A stretch of DNA of 64,000 nucleotides, from contig JANQFG010000229.1 in the NCBI GenBank assembly GCA_028277985.1, forward strand, positions 1 to 64,000, given 5' to 3'. The stretch is from a bacterium (GTDB lineage: Bacteria > Desulfobacterota > DSWW01). The notes under the pieces are model-generated. The model was not told the DNA's origin, made no database searches, and saw only the letters and a list, made by a program, of their open reading frames with translations. Positions 32,256 through 40,937 of the stretch are shown here, piece by piece (the first letter of the stretch is position 1; each line of letters starts with the position of its first letter). The position numbers were made by a program, and so were the translations under genes.

Positions 32256-35200
32256 ATGAGAACGACGGACGGCGTTCAAATAGAGAGTCTTCTAGACGCG
32301 GAGGACTTGCATATCATGGAAACAGAACGGGCGCGATGCAACAAGGAAACGAGGACGGTGATTGCCATCCTCGTGGTCGGTGTCATCACGGTCCTCGCCT
32401 TGACGTTTGCTCCCCGCATCGCGATGGGAGACACGGCGACCATAGCGGACTATGCTGCATTTCCGCCCTTCATGTCCGCAACGGTCGAGCCGAACGTCCT
32501 CGTGATCCTCGACAATTCGGGGAGCATGAACGAGTTCGCCTACAAGGAAGTCGGGGGCAACATCTGTTCAGCCGCCACCGCCTTCACGGGATTCCAGGAA
32601 GGCATCAAGTACTACGGGTATTTCGATTCCGACACCTGCTATGAATACGACAATGTGGACAACTGTTTCGTCCCGGTAGGACCCGTGGTGGACGATCCGT
32701 CAACGCCGGGCATCCTGGAGCGGTCCGCAGGATTCGATGCGGACCCGCGGCGTTTTTCCGGTAACTGGCTCAACTGGTGGACCATGCGCCGATTCGACGT
32801 GGCCAAACGGGTCCTGACAGGCGGACGGCTTGCCTCGGACCCCGGGGACTATGTCCTCCTGGCCACCCCTACCGAGAGGGACAACCGGCGGATCTTCAAT
32901 GACTACACGGCCGCCACAGACCCTTTTGGCGTCTCCACCAAGAACGTCTACTACACGCCCTTTCGCCAGGGAATCTACTCCTTCTTCTTCAACGCCAAGC
33001 GGAACGGCGAGTTCACCATCATGTTCAACATCGTCGAGGCTCAGTTCGATGACCCCTCTGACCTTGGAGGCGGCGGTTGTGCGGACACAGACCCGGACGG
33101 GGATTCCCTCGAGAACTTCCTTGCCGATGATCCGGCTTACCAGAACTTGGGCGAATCCTCTCCTCCTCATCCTTCCCCTGCCTACTATGCGGCCGTGAAG
33201 AGAGGAACCGTCGGTGTCGACCTTCCCCCCGATGGGATCGTCCAGAGGATGTCGGACCGGGTCCGGTTCGGTTACATGCAGTTCAACCTCGGGCCGGGGC
33301 CCGGGGAGGGACACACCGGTCACCATGGGTCGTGGGACATCGACGGCGACGGCACGAACGATCTGGACTGGGGGTATGCGGACGGTGGACGTGTACGGAA
33401 CTACGTCGGAGACAAGAGCACAGTGGTTTCGCCGCAAGGGGACACGATTCTCGAAACGGTGGACAACATCAACCGGCAGATGATCAAGATGTGGACCCCC
33501 CTGGAAGAGGTCCTGAATGAAGCCATTCGATACTACCGCCAGGACGCGCCCTGCTACACGCCGGATTATCCGGATACGCCTCCCAACAACAATGTTGACT
33601 TCGAGGTCAATACGGACTGGGACCCCTATTATTTCAACGACTATTACGGGCCCGGGCTCGGTGAGTGGGTTCCGTGCGCAAAATCCTTTGTGATCCTGAT
33701 CACCGACGGAGAGCCGAACCAAAACAGTGGTGCCCAGTCCTGCGGGGGCTTTGACGACACCTTCGATGGTGACGGGGCCGGCCTGCTGGACGACCTTGGC
33801 TTCCTGATGAACACCACCGATCAGCGGACGGATCTGCCGGGCATGCAGAATATCTCTCTTTACACCATCTTCACCTTCGAGGCGCCTAATCAGACGGCCG
33901 TCGCTACCAATTACCTGAAGCGTGCTTCCCGGGCTGGTGCCTTCACCGATATGGATGGGGACGGCGAGCCTTTCTGCGAAAGCAATTGTGGTGACTGGGG
34001 CACGAGCTTCTTCGAGGGGTCCTGCGGATCGAGAGACGGAACCGGCTCCTGTACGGCACACGCACTCTGCAACGAGTGGGACCGGAACTGCGACGGCGAT
34101 CCGGACACCTTCTACTGGGCCCCGAACGGAGATGAGATTGCCTACAACATGCTCCTCGCCCTGACCGACATCTTGAGGAGAAGCGCTTCCGGGACCGCCG
34201 TGTCGATTCTGTCGACCAGTGCCCACGGAGAGGGCTCTCTGTTCCAGGCCTATTTCAAGCCCCAGGAGATCACATCCATGTCCGGCAACACGGCGGAGGC
34301 GAACTGGCTCGGCTACCTTCATGGCCTCTGGGTGGACGACCATGGAAACCTGCGGGAAGACAACGGGGACTTCGAACTAGTCTTCGAGGACGACGACATC
34401 ATCCAGTTCTACTTCGACGAAACGAACGGAACGCGGATTCAGCGGGACTACGTGTCGGCGGCTAATCCATATGGGGACGGCACATGGGACGAGACGAACA
34501 TCTCGATGAATGACCTGCGCTCCATGTGGGAGGCAGGCAAGAAACTGGCCCTGCGCGACCTGGCGGCAAACCCGCGGAAGATCTTCACGACCTTGGACAA
34601 AGCAGGCCTCGTGGAGTTCGATCCGGTCAATGCGCCCGCGCTTCAGCACTACCTACGCGCGCCGGACGTAGCCAGTGCAGAGGACCTGATAAGGTATATC
34701 GGCGGTGAGGATCTGCCCGGCATGCGTTCGAGGACGATCTTCGTGGATACGGATGGCGACACCGTCGCGGATCAGCAGGGGATCTGGCGGATGGGGGACA
34801 TCATCTATTCGACACCCGCCGTGGTCTCACGTCCGATGGAGAACTACGACGACATCTACAGCGATCCGAGCTACGAGGAGTTCGAGAGGGCCTACACTCG
34901 AGGGACGGGTGCCACGATCCGACCCAGGCCCACAGTTGTCTACGTGGGAGCGAACGATGGAATGCTCCACGCGATCAATGCAGGAGTTTACAAGGCAGGC
35001 GACGAAAGGACGACGGCCGGCACCACCGAGCACGGACGGTACACGACGGATTATCCCGCCTATTTCACGGCCGCACTCGGGTATGCGCCGGAACTGGGTG
35101 AGGAAATCTGGAGCTTCATCCCCCACAACCTGCTTCCTCACTTGCAGTGGCTGAGCGATCCGAACTACTCCCACGTCTATTACGTGGACCTGAAGCCGAA

Positions 35201-36569
35201 GATCGTGGACGTCCGGATCTTTCCTGACGATGCGTACCATCCCGACGGATGGGGCACCGTGCTGATCGGCGGGCTGCGGTACGGCGGCAAGAACTACGAA
35301 ATCGATGACTGGAACCAGGACGGTGTGGCGGACGATCCGGCTGTCTTCTCGTCCTGCTACTATGCGCTGGACATCACGAATCCGGGCGCCCCGAAGCTTC
35401 TATGGGAGTTCAACGATCCGGACAACCTGGGACTGACCTCCTCCTATCCGGCCGTGGCCCGAGTGGGTCGTGCCGACGAGCGGGGCGACTGGTATGTGGT
35501 CTTCGGGTCCGGACCGACCGACTACGACGGCACGAGCGACCAGATGGCTTCCGGCTTTGTGCTCAATCTCAAGACCGGCGTTCTGGAGAGACGTTTCGGC
35601 TCGAACCCTGGAGCCGACAGTTTTCCGGAGAACCCGGTCGTGGAATTTCACGGCTGGGTCGGCGGGCTTGCGTCGATGGACATGAATCTGGACTACCAGA
35701 CGAATGCGATCTACGCGGGTGCGAGCTATGAGGTGTTCGGGATCGTGACCTTCGGCAAGATGTACCGCATCCTGATCGGCACGCCGGACATGGATGTCTA
35801 TCCGCCTCCTGCGAGCTGGGAGATCTCTGTGCTGGCCCACACCAAACCGGAACAGCCGATCGTGGCCCCGCCCGCCATCGCCTCGGACCACACGAACACC
35901 CCCTGGATCTACTTCGGTACGGGCCGGTTCTTCAACGACGCAGACAAGGCGAGTCTCGCGACCCAGAGCTTCTACGGGGTCAAGGATCGAACCCTTTCGG
36001 AAGGGGACCCGGCACAGGGGAAGATCCCGGCTCAGCTCATAGACGTGACCAATGTGGAGGTGAGCTTCGGCGAGCCGAGCACGGTGACAGGATCGAGCGT
36101 GGTTGGAGCGGACAGCAGTTGGGACGCCATGCTGGCGGCCATGCGCGGAGACGAAGTCACGCCGACCTACGGATGGGTGCTCGACCTGGTGGATATTGCC
36201 GGCGCAGGGACCGGAGAAAGGGTCCTCGAGAAGCCGAGCGTCCTCGGCGGTCTGGTCATGTTCAGCTCCTTCAAGCCGAACGTGGATATCTGCCAGTACG
36301 GCGGGGATGGAAGGATTTACGGGCTCTATTACGAGACCGGCACCGCATACAAAAAGGATATCTTCAGCCTCTGGGACCCGGGAATCGGGACCAAGCTGGC
36401 CCGTTCGCTGGACCTCGGCCAGGGGCGGCCCTCCGGGTTGGCGATTCATCTGGGTCAGCAGAAGGGCGGAAAGCTCTATATCCAGCAGAGCACCGGGACG
36501 ATCGAAGAGATGGTGATGAAGGCCCCCTTTGCCATCAAGAGCGGGGCCATGATGTGGTACGAAGACTAG
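32256..36569 (+). CDS. pilY1: PilY1-like type IV pilus/adhesin protein
   Basis: A protein of about 1437 residues. After an N-terminal membrane helix or signal (VIAILVVGVITVLALTFAP) comes a von Willebrand A domain with MIDAS motif VLVILDNSGSMNEF and SFVILITDGEPN; it is interrupted by long acidic insertions. The C-terminal half is the PilC/PilY1 beta-propeller (VVYVGANDGMLHAINAGVY, EIWSFIPHNLLPHLQWL, GTVLIGGLRYGGKNYE, WIYFGTGRFFNDADK). Calcium-like DxDxDG loops occur (DMDGDGEPF, DTDGDTVAD). PilY1 sits at the pilus tip or outer membrane and affects pilus extension and adhesion. ATG 32256 (GAGGG upstream) is chosen; ATG 32316 is the alternative. No pilin or minor pilin genes adjoin it. Confidence 0.9.
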   Translation: MRTTDGVQIESLLDAEDLHIMETERARCNKETRTVIAILVVGVITVLALTFAPRIAMGDTATIADYAAFPPFMSATVEPNVLVILDNSGSMNEFAYKEVGGNICSAATAFTGFQEGIKYYGYFDSDTCYEYDNVDNCFVPVGPVVDDPSTPGILERSAGFDADPRRFSGNWLNWWTMRRFDVAKRVLTGGRLASDPGDYVLLATPTERDNRRIFNDYTAATDPFGVSTKNVYYTPFRQGIYSFFFNAKRNGEFTIMFNIVEAQFDDPSDLGGGGCADTDPDGDSLENFLADDPAYQNLGESSPPHPSPAYYAAVKRGTVGVDLPPDGIVQRMSDRVRFGYMQFNLGPGPGEGHTGHHGSWDIDGDGTNDLDWGYADGGRVRNYVGDKSTVVSPQGDTILETVDNINRQMIKMWTPLEEVLNEAIRYYRQDAPCYTPDYPDTPPNNNVDFEVNTDWDPYYFNDYYGPGLGEWVPCAKSFVILITDGEPNQNSGAQSCGGFDDTFDGDGAGLLDDLGFLMNTTDQRTDLPGMQNISLYTIFTFEAPNQTAVATNYLKRASRAGAFTDMDGDGEPFCESNCGDWGTSFFEGSCGSRDGTGSCTAHALCNEWDRNCDGDPDTFYWAPNGDEIAYNMLLALTDILRRSASGTAVSILSTSAHGEGSLFQAYFKPQEITSMSGNTAEANWLGYLHGLWVDDHGNLREDNGDFELVFEDDDIIQFYFDETNGTRIQRDYVSAANPYGDGTWDETNISMNDLRSMWEAGKKLALRDLAANPRKIFTTLDKAGLVEFDPVNAPALQHYLRAPDVASAEDLIRYIGGEDLPGMRSRTIFVDTDGDTVADQQGIWRMGDIIYSTPAVVSRPMENYDDIYSDPSYEEFERAYTRGTGATIRPRPTVVYVGANDGMLHAINAGVYKAGDERTTAGTTEHGRYTTDYPAYFTAALGYAPELGEEIWSFIPHNLLPHLQWLSDPNYSHVYYVDLKPKIVDVRIFPDDAYHPDGWGTVLIGGLRYGGKNYEIDDWNQDGVADDPAVFSSCYYALDITNPGAPKLLWEFNDPDNLGLTSSYPAVARVGRADERGDWYVVFGSGPTDYDGTSDQMASGFVLNLKTGVLERRFGSNPGADSFPENPVVEFHGWVGGLASMDMNLDYQTNAIYAGASYEVFGIVTFGKMYRILIGTPDMDVYPPPASWEISVLAHTKPEQPIVAPPAIASDHTNTPWIYFGTGRFFNDADKASLATQSFYGVKDRTLSEGDPAQGKIPAQLIDVTNVEVSFGEPSTVTGSSVVGADSSWDAMLAAMRGDEVTPTYGWVLDLVDIAGAGTGERVLEKPSVLGGLVMFSSFKPNVDICQYGGDGRIYGLYYETGTAYKKDIFSLWDPGIGTKLARSLDLGQGRPSGLAIHLGQQKGGKLYIQQSTGTIEEMVMKAPFAIKSGAMMWYED

Positions 36570-36582
36570 AAGGAGAAGCACG

Positions 36583-37023
36583 ATGCATACAGAAGAGCGG
36601 CCGGCGAGTATCCAGATTCAGATTGCAGTGGTTGCGGCCTTCTTCCTGTTGTTCCTCGCGCTGAGCGTGGTCGACCTGACTGCGCGCGAAAAGGACGCGA
36701 TGCGCAGCGAGCTCGAATCCCGCTGGCCCATGTACACGGGTGAGAGATTCGACGAGGATCAGGTCATCGTGAAGTCCCTCAAGTCCCACGAGGACAGGCT
36801 CTACGTGAACGACGAACCGTTCATCGTCACCCACCAGACATCCATCGTGGACGAAAGGGGTCGCAGGCTCCGGCCGGGGATCATGTGGGTGGGCTGGCTG
36901 GTCGAGCTCCGATACCGGACGGGCCGCACCTCCGAGGGTCGTGCCTACGGTCCGGACCAGAAGGTCCTCGTGCGGATGCGGGTCCTCAAGCGACTCCCGG
37001 GCAAGACAGAGGAGGATTGGTAG
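36583..37023 (+). CDS. Hypothetical membrane-anchored protein downstream of pilY1
   Basis: A 146-residue protein with one N-terminal membrane helix (QIAVVAAFFLLFLALSVVDL) and a mixed, basic soluble part (GERFDEDQVIVKSLKSHEDRLYVND). It is not recognised. It starts 13 bp after the pilY1-like gene with AAGGAGAAG upstream and is followed by a terminator, so it completes that operon and may assist export or anchoring of the large protein (inference). Confidence 0.7.
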   Translation: MHTEERPASIQIQIAVVAAFFLLFLALSVVDLTAREKDAMRSELESRWPMYTGERFDEDQVIVKSLKSHEDRLYVNDEPFIVTHQTSIVDERGRRLRPGIMWVGWLVELRYRTGRTSEGRAYGPDQKVLVRMRVLKRLPGKTEEDW

Positions 37024-37114
37024 GCCCTCCTTCCCGCACTTGCTCCGGACGGGTGCGGATCCCTCAACATCACGCCGCTATTGCCTTTCTCAGCCCAAAG
37101 GCCGATAAGGATAG

Positions 37115-37136
37115 AGGAGCCCCGAGGCTCCTTTTT
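37115..37136 (+). terminator. Rho-independent terminator of the pilY1 operon
   Basis: AGGAGCC (37115-37121) pairs with GGCTCCT (37126-37132) around the loop CCGA, followed by TTTTT. Confidence 0.85.
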
Positions 37137-37180
37137 CGGGTCGGTCCACCCTGCTGAGGGTCGAAGCGCTGAAGCGAATC

Positions 37181-38566
37181 TTGTATTGCAGAAAGGTCCT
37201 CCCGGGATTTCTTGCCGGGGGGCTGGTCATTCTTCACGTCCTGGTGGTCCTGTCTTCGGCAGGTGCGGACGCATCTGCGTGGAAACCGGATCATTTTCGG
37301 CCCGGTTTCTACCTGGGCCAGCGATTCAGGTTCGAACGGGAGCTGCCCACGGATCTGGGCCTTCATGAAGAGCCGTCGAGTCGTGAGCTCTACCAGGCCT
37401 ACGCGGTGCTGTCCCTGGATTTCGACTGGTACTCTTTTGGCGCCGTATCCATCGTGATGGACAGCGGCGAGCTGTCCGAGGACACGATTCAGGACGGAAA
37501 ACTGGAAAACGACAGGTCCGAGGACATCTTCTTTCAGGAGGGGTATTTCGAGAGCTATTTCCTGGATTCCAAGGGTTTCAGCTTCAAGGTGGGACAGCAG
37601 CGTTACGTTTCCGGGGAGAGCTATATTCTGGATGATTTCCTGCTGGCCGGTCAGGTGGGCCTGAATCTGCACAAGATGATCGATCTCCCCTTGGAATTGT
37701 ATGCGAGTGTGTCCCGGGTCGAAGGATCCAGTCTCTATTTCCAGCTCAGGGCGGTCCACCCCTTCTCCTCCTACGAGCGGGTCAGCCTGTCGGTTGGCTG
37801 GCTCCATGACACGGAAGGCTTCCTGGTGGGCATACTGGATGAGGTCTTCAGCCAGCTTCCCGACCTGCAGGGGGCGGGACTTTCCTTCCAATCGGACGGA
37901 GAACTCCTCTGGGTGGCCCTTTCGGCCCACAAGTCGATTGGCGCCTTCCGCTTGACCACGGTCGGGATTCTCAATACAGGCAAGATTTCATGGTACGCGA
38001 GCGATTCCTCGGGTCCCAGGACCCAGCAGGATGTGACCGCAATGGGATACCTGTTCGATGTCCAGTTGGCAAGGAACCTGACCGAGAAGCTCACCCTGGA
38101 GGTCTTCTACCTGATGGCGAGCGGAGACGACGACCCCTACGGTGAGGTCAAACGAGGGGGAACCTTGAATGCCTACCTGGCGATCGTTCCCTTCATCACA
38201 CGGCTGAATATCTTCTTCAACGGAGGAATCAACGAGAACCTCTCCACGCGCTCCCTCGGCGTGGCAGGGCTGACTGCACGGGGATTCGGTGTGCCCGGTC
38301 TGACGTTGCGCTACGATTTTCTCGATAACCTGTGGGTGGTCTGGAAAGGTGCCTACCTCTTCGCGGTTGCGTCGCCACCGGAGAAGGCCGCCGGCAGGGA
38401 GTATGGTTGGGAGACGGATCTGATGGCAACCTGGGATGTTGGGAAACATGTCCGGCTGAGCGTGGAGGCGGACGTCCTGCTGCCCGGAAGCTTCTTCGAG
38501 CGCGCCGATCGGCCCGACCCGGATCCTGCCTATCGCGTTATCGGGGGGCTGGACATCTTCTTCTGA
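37181..38566 (+). CDS. Outer-membrane beta-barrel protein (porin-like)
   Basis: About 461 residues with an N-terminal signal peptide (FLAGGLVILHVLVVLSSAGADA) and many alternating amphipathic strands, ending in GGLDIFF, the terminal aromatic of an outer-membrane barrel. Segments such as LSLDFDWYSFGAVSIVMDSG and LTLEVFYLMASGDDDPYG are typical strands and loops. It may be an alginate-export-like or general porin. There is no ATG at the front: TTG 37181 or CTG 37169 (GAGGG upstream) must be used. A terminator separates it from the pilY1 operon, and the ECF sigma gene follows 63 bp on. Confidence 0.75.
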   Translation: MYCRKVLPGFLAGGLVILHVLVVLSSAGADASAWKPDHFRPGFYLGQRFRFERELPTDLGLHEEPSSRELYQAYAVLSLDFDWYSFGAVSIVMDSGELSEDTIQDGKLENDRSEDIFFQEGYFESYFLDSKGFSFKVGQQRYVSGESYILDDFLLAGQVGLNLHKMIDLPLELYASVSRVEGSSLYFQLRAVHPFSSYERVSLSVGWLHDTEGFLVGILDEVFSQLPDLQGAGLSFQSDGELLWVALSAHKSIGAFRLTTVGILNTGKISWYASDSSGPRTQQDVTAMGYLFDVQLARNLTEKLTLEVFYLMASGDDDPYGEVKRGGTLNAYLAIVPFITRLNIFFNGGINENLSTRSLGVAGLTARGFGVPGLTLRYDFLDNLWVVWKGAYLFAVASPPEKAAGREYGWETDLMATWDVGKHVRLSVEADVLLPGSFFERADRPDPDPAYRVIGGLDIFF

Positions 38567-38629
38567 CGGGTCGGTGCATTTCGCCTGCCCGGACCGAAAC
38601 AAACCGGAAGGAATTGGGTTAATAAGAGT

Positions 38630-39244
38630 ATGGGGAACCCCGAAGACATCCAGGACATGCTCTCCTTTCAGCGGGGCGACGAGCAGGGATTCCATCGGCT
38701 TTTTCAGCGCTACAAGGGTCCCCTCGTGCACTATCTGTTCCGCTTCACAGGGGATCGGGCCGTGGCCGAGGAGCTGATGCAGGAGACATTCCTGCGGTTG
38801 TGTCGGGGCGCCCGAAGGTACGAGCCGAGGACGGCTTTCCGGACCTGGCTGTACCAGATCGCGACGAATGTGGGCAGAAACGAGGTGCGAAAAAGGGAAT
38901 ATTCCGTGAGGAAGGAACCGTTAAACGACCTTTCGCCTCAAAAGCTGCCCGGTGTCGGGGAGGGCGGAGGCCGGCCGGAGTCCGGATCGCCGGAAGGCAT
39001 GGCCGAGGCAAGACAAACAGAGGAGATCGTGCAGATGGCTCTCGGCCGCATGCCGGACAAACAACGGGCCGCCCTGCTCCTCAGCCGCCATCATGGGCTG
39101 TCTTATCAGGAGATCGCCGACACGATGGGTCTCAGGGTGGGGGCCGTGAAGAGTCTGATCCACAGGGCCACGGAGTCGATGCGCAAACACCTTTCGCCCT
39201 ATCTTCAGGAGTTTCCTCCAGAGGAGGAGAGACATGCGATGTAG
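38630..39244 (+). CDS. ECF-type RNA polymerase sigma factor
   Basis: A 204-residue sigma-70 family protein. Region 2 is FHRLFQRYKGPLVHYLFRFTGDRAVAEELMQETFLRL with FRTWLYQIATNVGRNEVRKR; region 4 is ALGRMPDKQRAALLLSRHHGLSYQEIADTMGLRVGAVKSLIHRA. Its stop overlaps the anti-sigma gene by 11 bp, the usual coupled arrangement. It likely controls the secreted proteins encoded just downstream and itself. Confidence 0.93.
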   Translation: MGNPEDIQDMLSFQRGDEQGFHRLFQRYKGPLVHYLFRFTGDRAVAEELMQETFLRLCRGARRYEPRTAFRTWLYQIATNVGRNEVRKREYSVRKEPLNDLSPQKLPGVGEGGGRPESGSPEGMAEARQTEEIVQMALGRMPDKQRAALLLSRHHGLSYQEIADTMGLRVGAVKSLIHRATESMRKHLSPYLQEFPPEEERHAM

Positions 39245-39731
39245 CAGAGTTCAGAAGGATCTGACCGCCTTCCTGGACGGCGAGGTCGACAAGAAGAGCA
39301 GGGCAAGGATCGAAGAACACCTTGCCGGTTGCGACGCCTGCCGGTTGGAACGAGCGAGTCTGGAGAGGGTGCGGCACGCCATGGACAGCTTGGAAGCCCC
39401 CAAAATCGAATCATCCGTATCCGCCGAAGCCATTCTGGATCGGGTGCGGTCCGAAAGACGCCCTGCTGGAGCAAGACAGAGGGCGGATCGGGGATGGGGA
39501 CTCCTGGGGATGCCGGTGGGGCTGCGGCCCGCCGCAGCAGTGGCGACCGGGATGCTGGTCGTGGCAATCGTCTGGGGAATTCCCTTCCTCCGGTCGATTC
39601 CGCTCCCGACCGATCAGGAGGTCTTCATGGTGGAGAGAATGGAGCTGTTCGAAAACCTCGACCTGATCAGCGACCTATCCCTCTTGGAAGGTCTGGAGCT
39701 CGAGGACGGTCAAGGCGGAGAACTGAGCTGA
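39234..39731 (+). CDS. Anti-sigma factor with zinc-finger domain
   Basis: A 165-residue protein. The N-terminal anti-sigma zinc finger (FLDGEVDKKSRARIEEHLAGCDACR, an H-x3-C-x2-C motif) is followed by a membrane helix (AAAVATGMLVVAIVWGIPFL, about residues 99-118) and an acidic tail, MELFENLDLISDLSLLEGLE. It would hold the upstream sigma factor at the membrane until a signal arrives. The 11-bp overlap couples the two. Confidence 0.9.
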   Translation: MRCSRVQKDLTAFLDGEVDKKSRARIEEHLAGCDACRLERASLERVRHAMDSLEAPKIESSVSAEAILDRVRSERRPAGARQRADRGWGLLGMPVGLRPAAAVATGMLVVAIVWGIPFLRSIPLPTDQEVFMVERMELFENLDLISDLSLLEGLELEDGQGGELS

Positions 39732-39749
39732 ACACACGGGGACAAATAC

Positions 39750-40043
39750 GTGGGTAGCAGAAAGGTTCTGCGAGTCGGGTTGTTAAGGGGCGTCATGTGC
39801 GCTGCATTCTTCTGGTGCACAAGCGTTTCCGGGACCGAGCTCGAAGGGGTTGCCGCCGATCCGGAAGGGCAGGGTGGGACGCAGGTGCCCTCCACGGCAG
39901 ATCCGGATGACATCGAGGCGCCACCGATGGAATGGATTGCGGAGATCATGGAGAACCAGGAGATGCTCGAATCCCTCGATCTTCTGGAGACACTCGAGCT
40001 TTTCAAGGAGGAGAACCGGTTCTCCTCCCACCGTTTTGAATAG
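39750..40043 (+). CDS. Small secreted acidic protein in the sigma operon
   Basis: A 97-residue protein from a GTG start with a hydrophobic N-terminus (LLRGVMCAAFFWCTSVSG), probably a signal peptide. The C-terminal MENQEMLESLDLLETLELFKEE closely resembles the acidic tail of the preceding anti-sigma factor. No family is recognised. Position between anti-sigma and DUF3106 genes is like other ECF clusters that carry a small protein with an LDLLExLE motif. Confidence 0.65.
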   Translation: MGSRKVLRVGLLRGVMCAAFFWCTSVSGTELEGVAADPEGQGGTQVPSTADPDDIEAPPMEWIAEIMENQEMLESLDLLETLELFKEENRFSSHRFE

Positions 40044-40091
40044 ACCGGGTCGGGCGACCGGAAGTGCCCGCCGCCGAAGAAGGGGACGACC

Positions 40092-40628
40092 ATGAGGCAG
40101 ACCAAAGGAGTGACCACCCTGTTGATGCTGGGGTTCCTCCTGATCGTGTTCGGAGGAACGCTTCTCCCGTGTTCCAATGCTTTTGCTGAGGATGAGGGCG
40201 TGGGCAGCACTTCCGCGGCCGATTCGAACAGCGAAGAACTCCGGCAACGCTGGGAGGAGCTGGAGCCGGAAAAGCGGCAGGCGCTGCTTCGGAGATACCG
40301 GCAGTGGAGGCAGATGCCCCCGGAGCGGAGGGAAACGATTCGCCGCAACCTCGAGCGTTTCAAGTCTCTCTCCCCGGAGGAGAAGAAAAGGATCCGCGAC
40401 CGCTACCGCAGGTTTCAGACCCTGGCTCCCGAGGAAAAGCGAGAGCTCCTGAAGAACTACGACCGGTGGCAGTCCCTGAGCCCCGAACAGAAAAAGAGGC
40501 TTCGGGATCGATACCAGAAATACATCCAGCGGCTCAGCCCGGAAGAGAAGAGACGCCTGCGTGAATACTACAAGCGTCACCAGCGTCTTCCGCCGGCTGT
40601 CAGACAGAGAATCCGAAAGAACAACTAA
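40092..40628 (+). CDS. DUF3106 family secreted helical-repeat protein
   Basis: A 178-residue protein with a signal peptide (LLMLGFLLIVFGGTLLPCSNAFA) and then six to eight copies of a charged helical repeat of about 22 residues: W..L.PE.R..L...Y..w..L.PEEK...R..Y. (for example LSPEEKKRIRDRYRRFQTLA). This is the DUF3106 pattern. Such proteins are often found with ECF sigma/anti-sigma pairs; the role is unknown, perhaps envelope-stress related. It is the last gene of the operon. Confidence 0.85.
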   Translation: MRQTKGVTTLLMLGFLLIVFGGTLLPCSNAFAEDEGVGSTSAADSNSEELRQRWEELEPEKRQALLRRYRQWRQMPPERRETIRRNLERFKSLSPEEKKRIRDRYRRFQTLAPEEKRELLKNYDRWQSLSPEQKKRLRDRYQKYIQRLSPEEKRRLREYYKRHQRLPPAVRQRIRKNN

Positions 40629-40651
40629 CGCTGCCGGGGTTGGGTGGCAGG

Positions 40652-40687
40652 GCCTGACCCCCGACCCCTGATCCCTGAACCCCCTAC
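40652..40687. repeat. Degenerate CTGACCC heptamer repeat, copy A
   Basis: Five successive heptamers close to CTGACCC (CTGACCC, CCGACCC, CTGATCC, CTGAACC, CCCTACC). The core 40654-40677 is identical over 24 nt to copies at 42972-42995 and 55537-55560. It lies 26 bp after the DUF3106 stop. Confidence 0.85.
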
Positions 40688-40769
40688 CAGCCTTCCCCTT
40701 TCTCCTTTCCGTTCTTTTTTTCATTTCCCCCCGTAACCTTTTCTGCCGAGGTGGGTTTAACGGGACATA

Positions 40770-40816
40770 CATCGGGCAATGCCAAGCCGGTGGGCGAAGG
40801 AGGGCGAATCCCGATG
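40770..40816 (+). other. Possible structured RNA leader before the 40938 gene
   Basis: CATCGGG (40770-40776) can pair with CCCGATG (40810-40816); GTGGG/CCCAC inside and beyond compete. Compared with common riboswitch classes, no match was found. It is 120 bp before the next start codon. Confidence 0.25.
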
Positions 40817-40937
40817 GCCCCACTCGCGAGGGGACGGAAGGCGCGCAACCGAAAGGCAACAAGGGAAAGGAGGGCCTCTGGGCCCAGGGAGTCAACGAGC
40901 AGACCAATGATGAAGACGTAGAGAAAAGGAGAAGACC

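Larger units (their letters stand above)
40629..40937. other. Intergenic region with heptamer repeat and possible structured leader
   Basis: No gene was seen. It contains the C-rich heptamer repeat (40652-40687) and the CATCGGG/CCCGATG pairing at 40770-40816. Confidence 0.5.

Noticed and set aside
32700-34343. 547-residue minus-strand ORF inside pilY1
   Set aside because: Antisense shadow of a GC-rich gene: biased Arg/Val/Gly content and no domain; the plus strand has a clear PilY1.
40740-40930. Second GEMM or cobalamin riboswitch
   Set aside because: No core motif (GGAAAGCC/CGGGTC or the B12 box) could be found on either strand.
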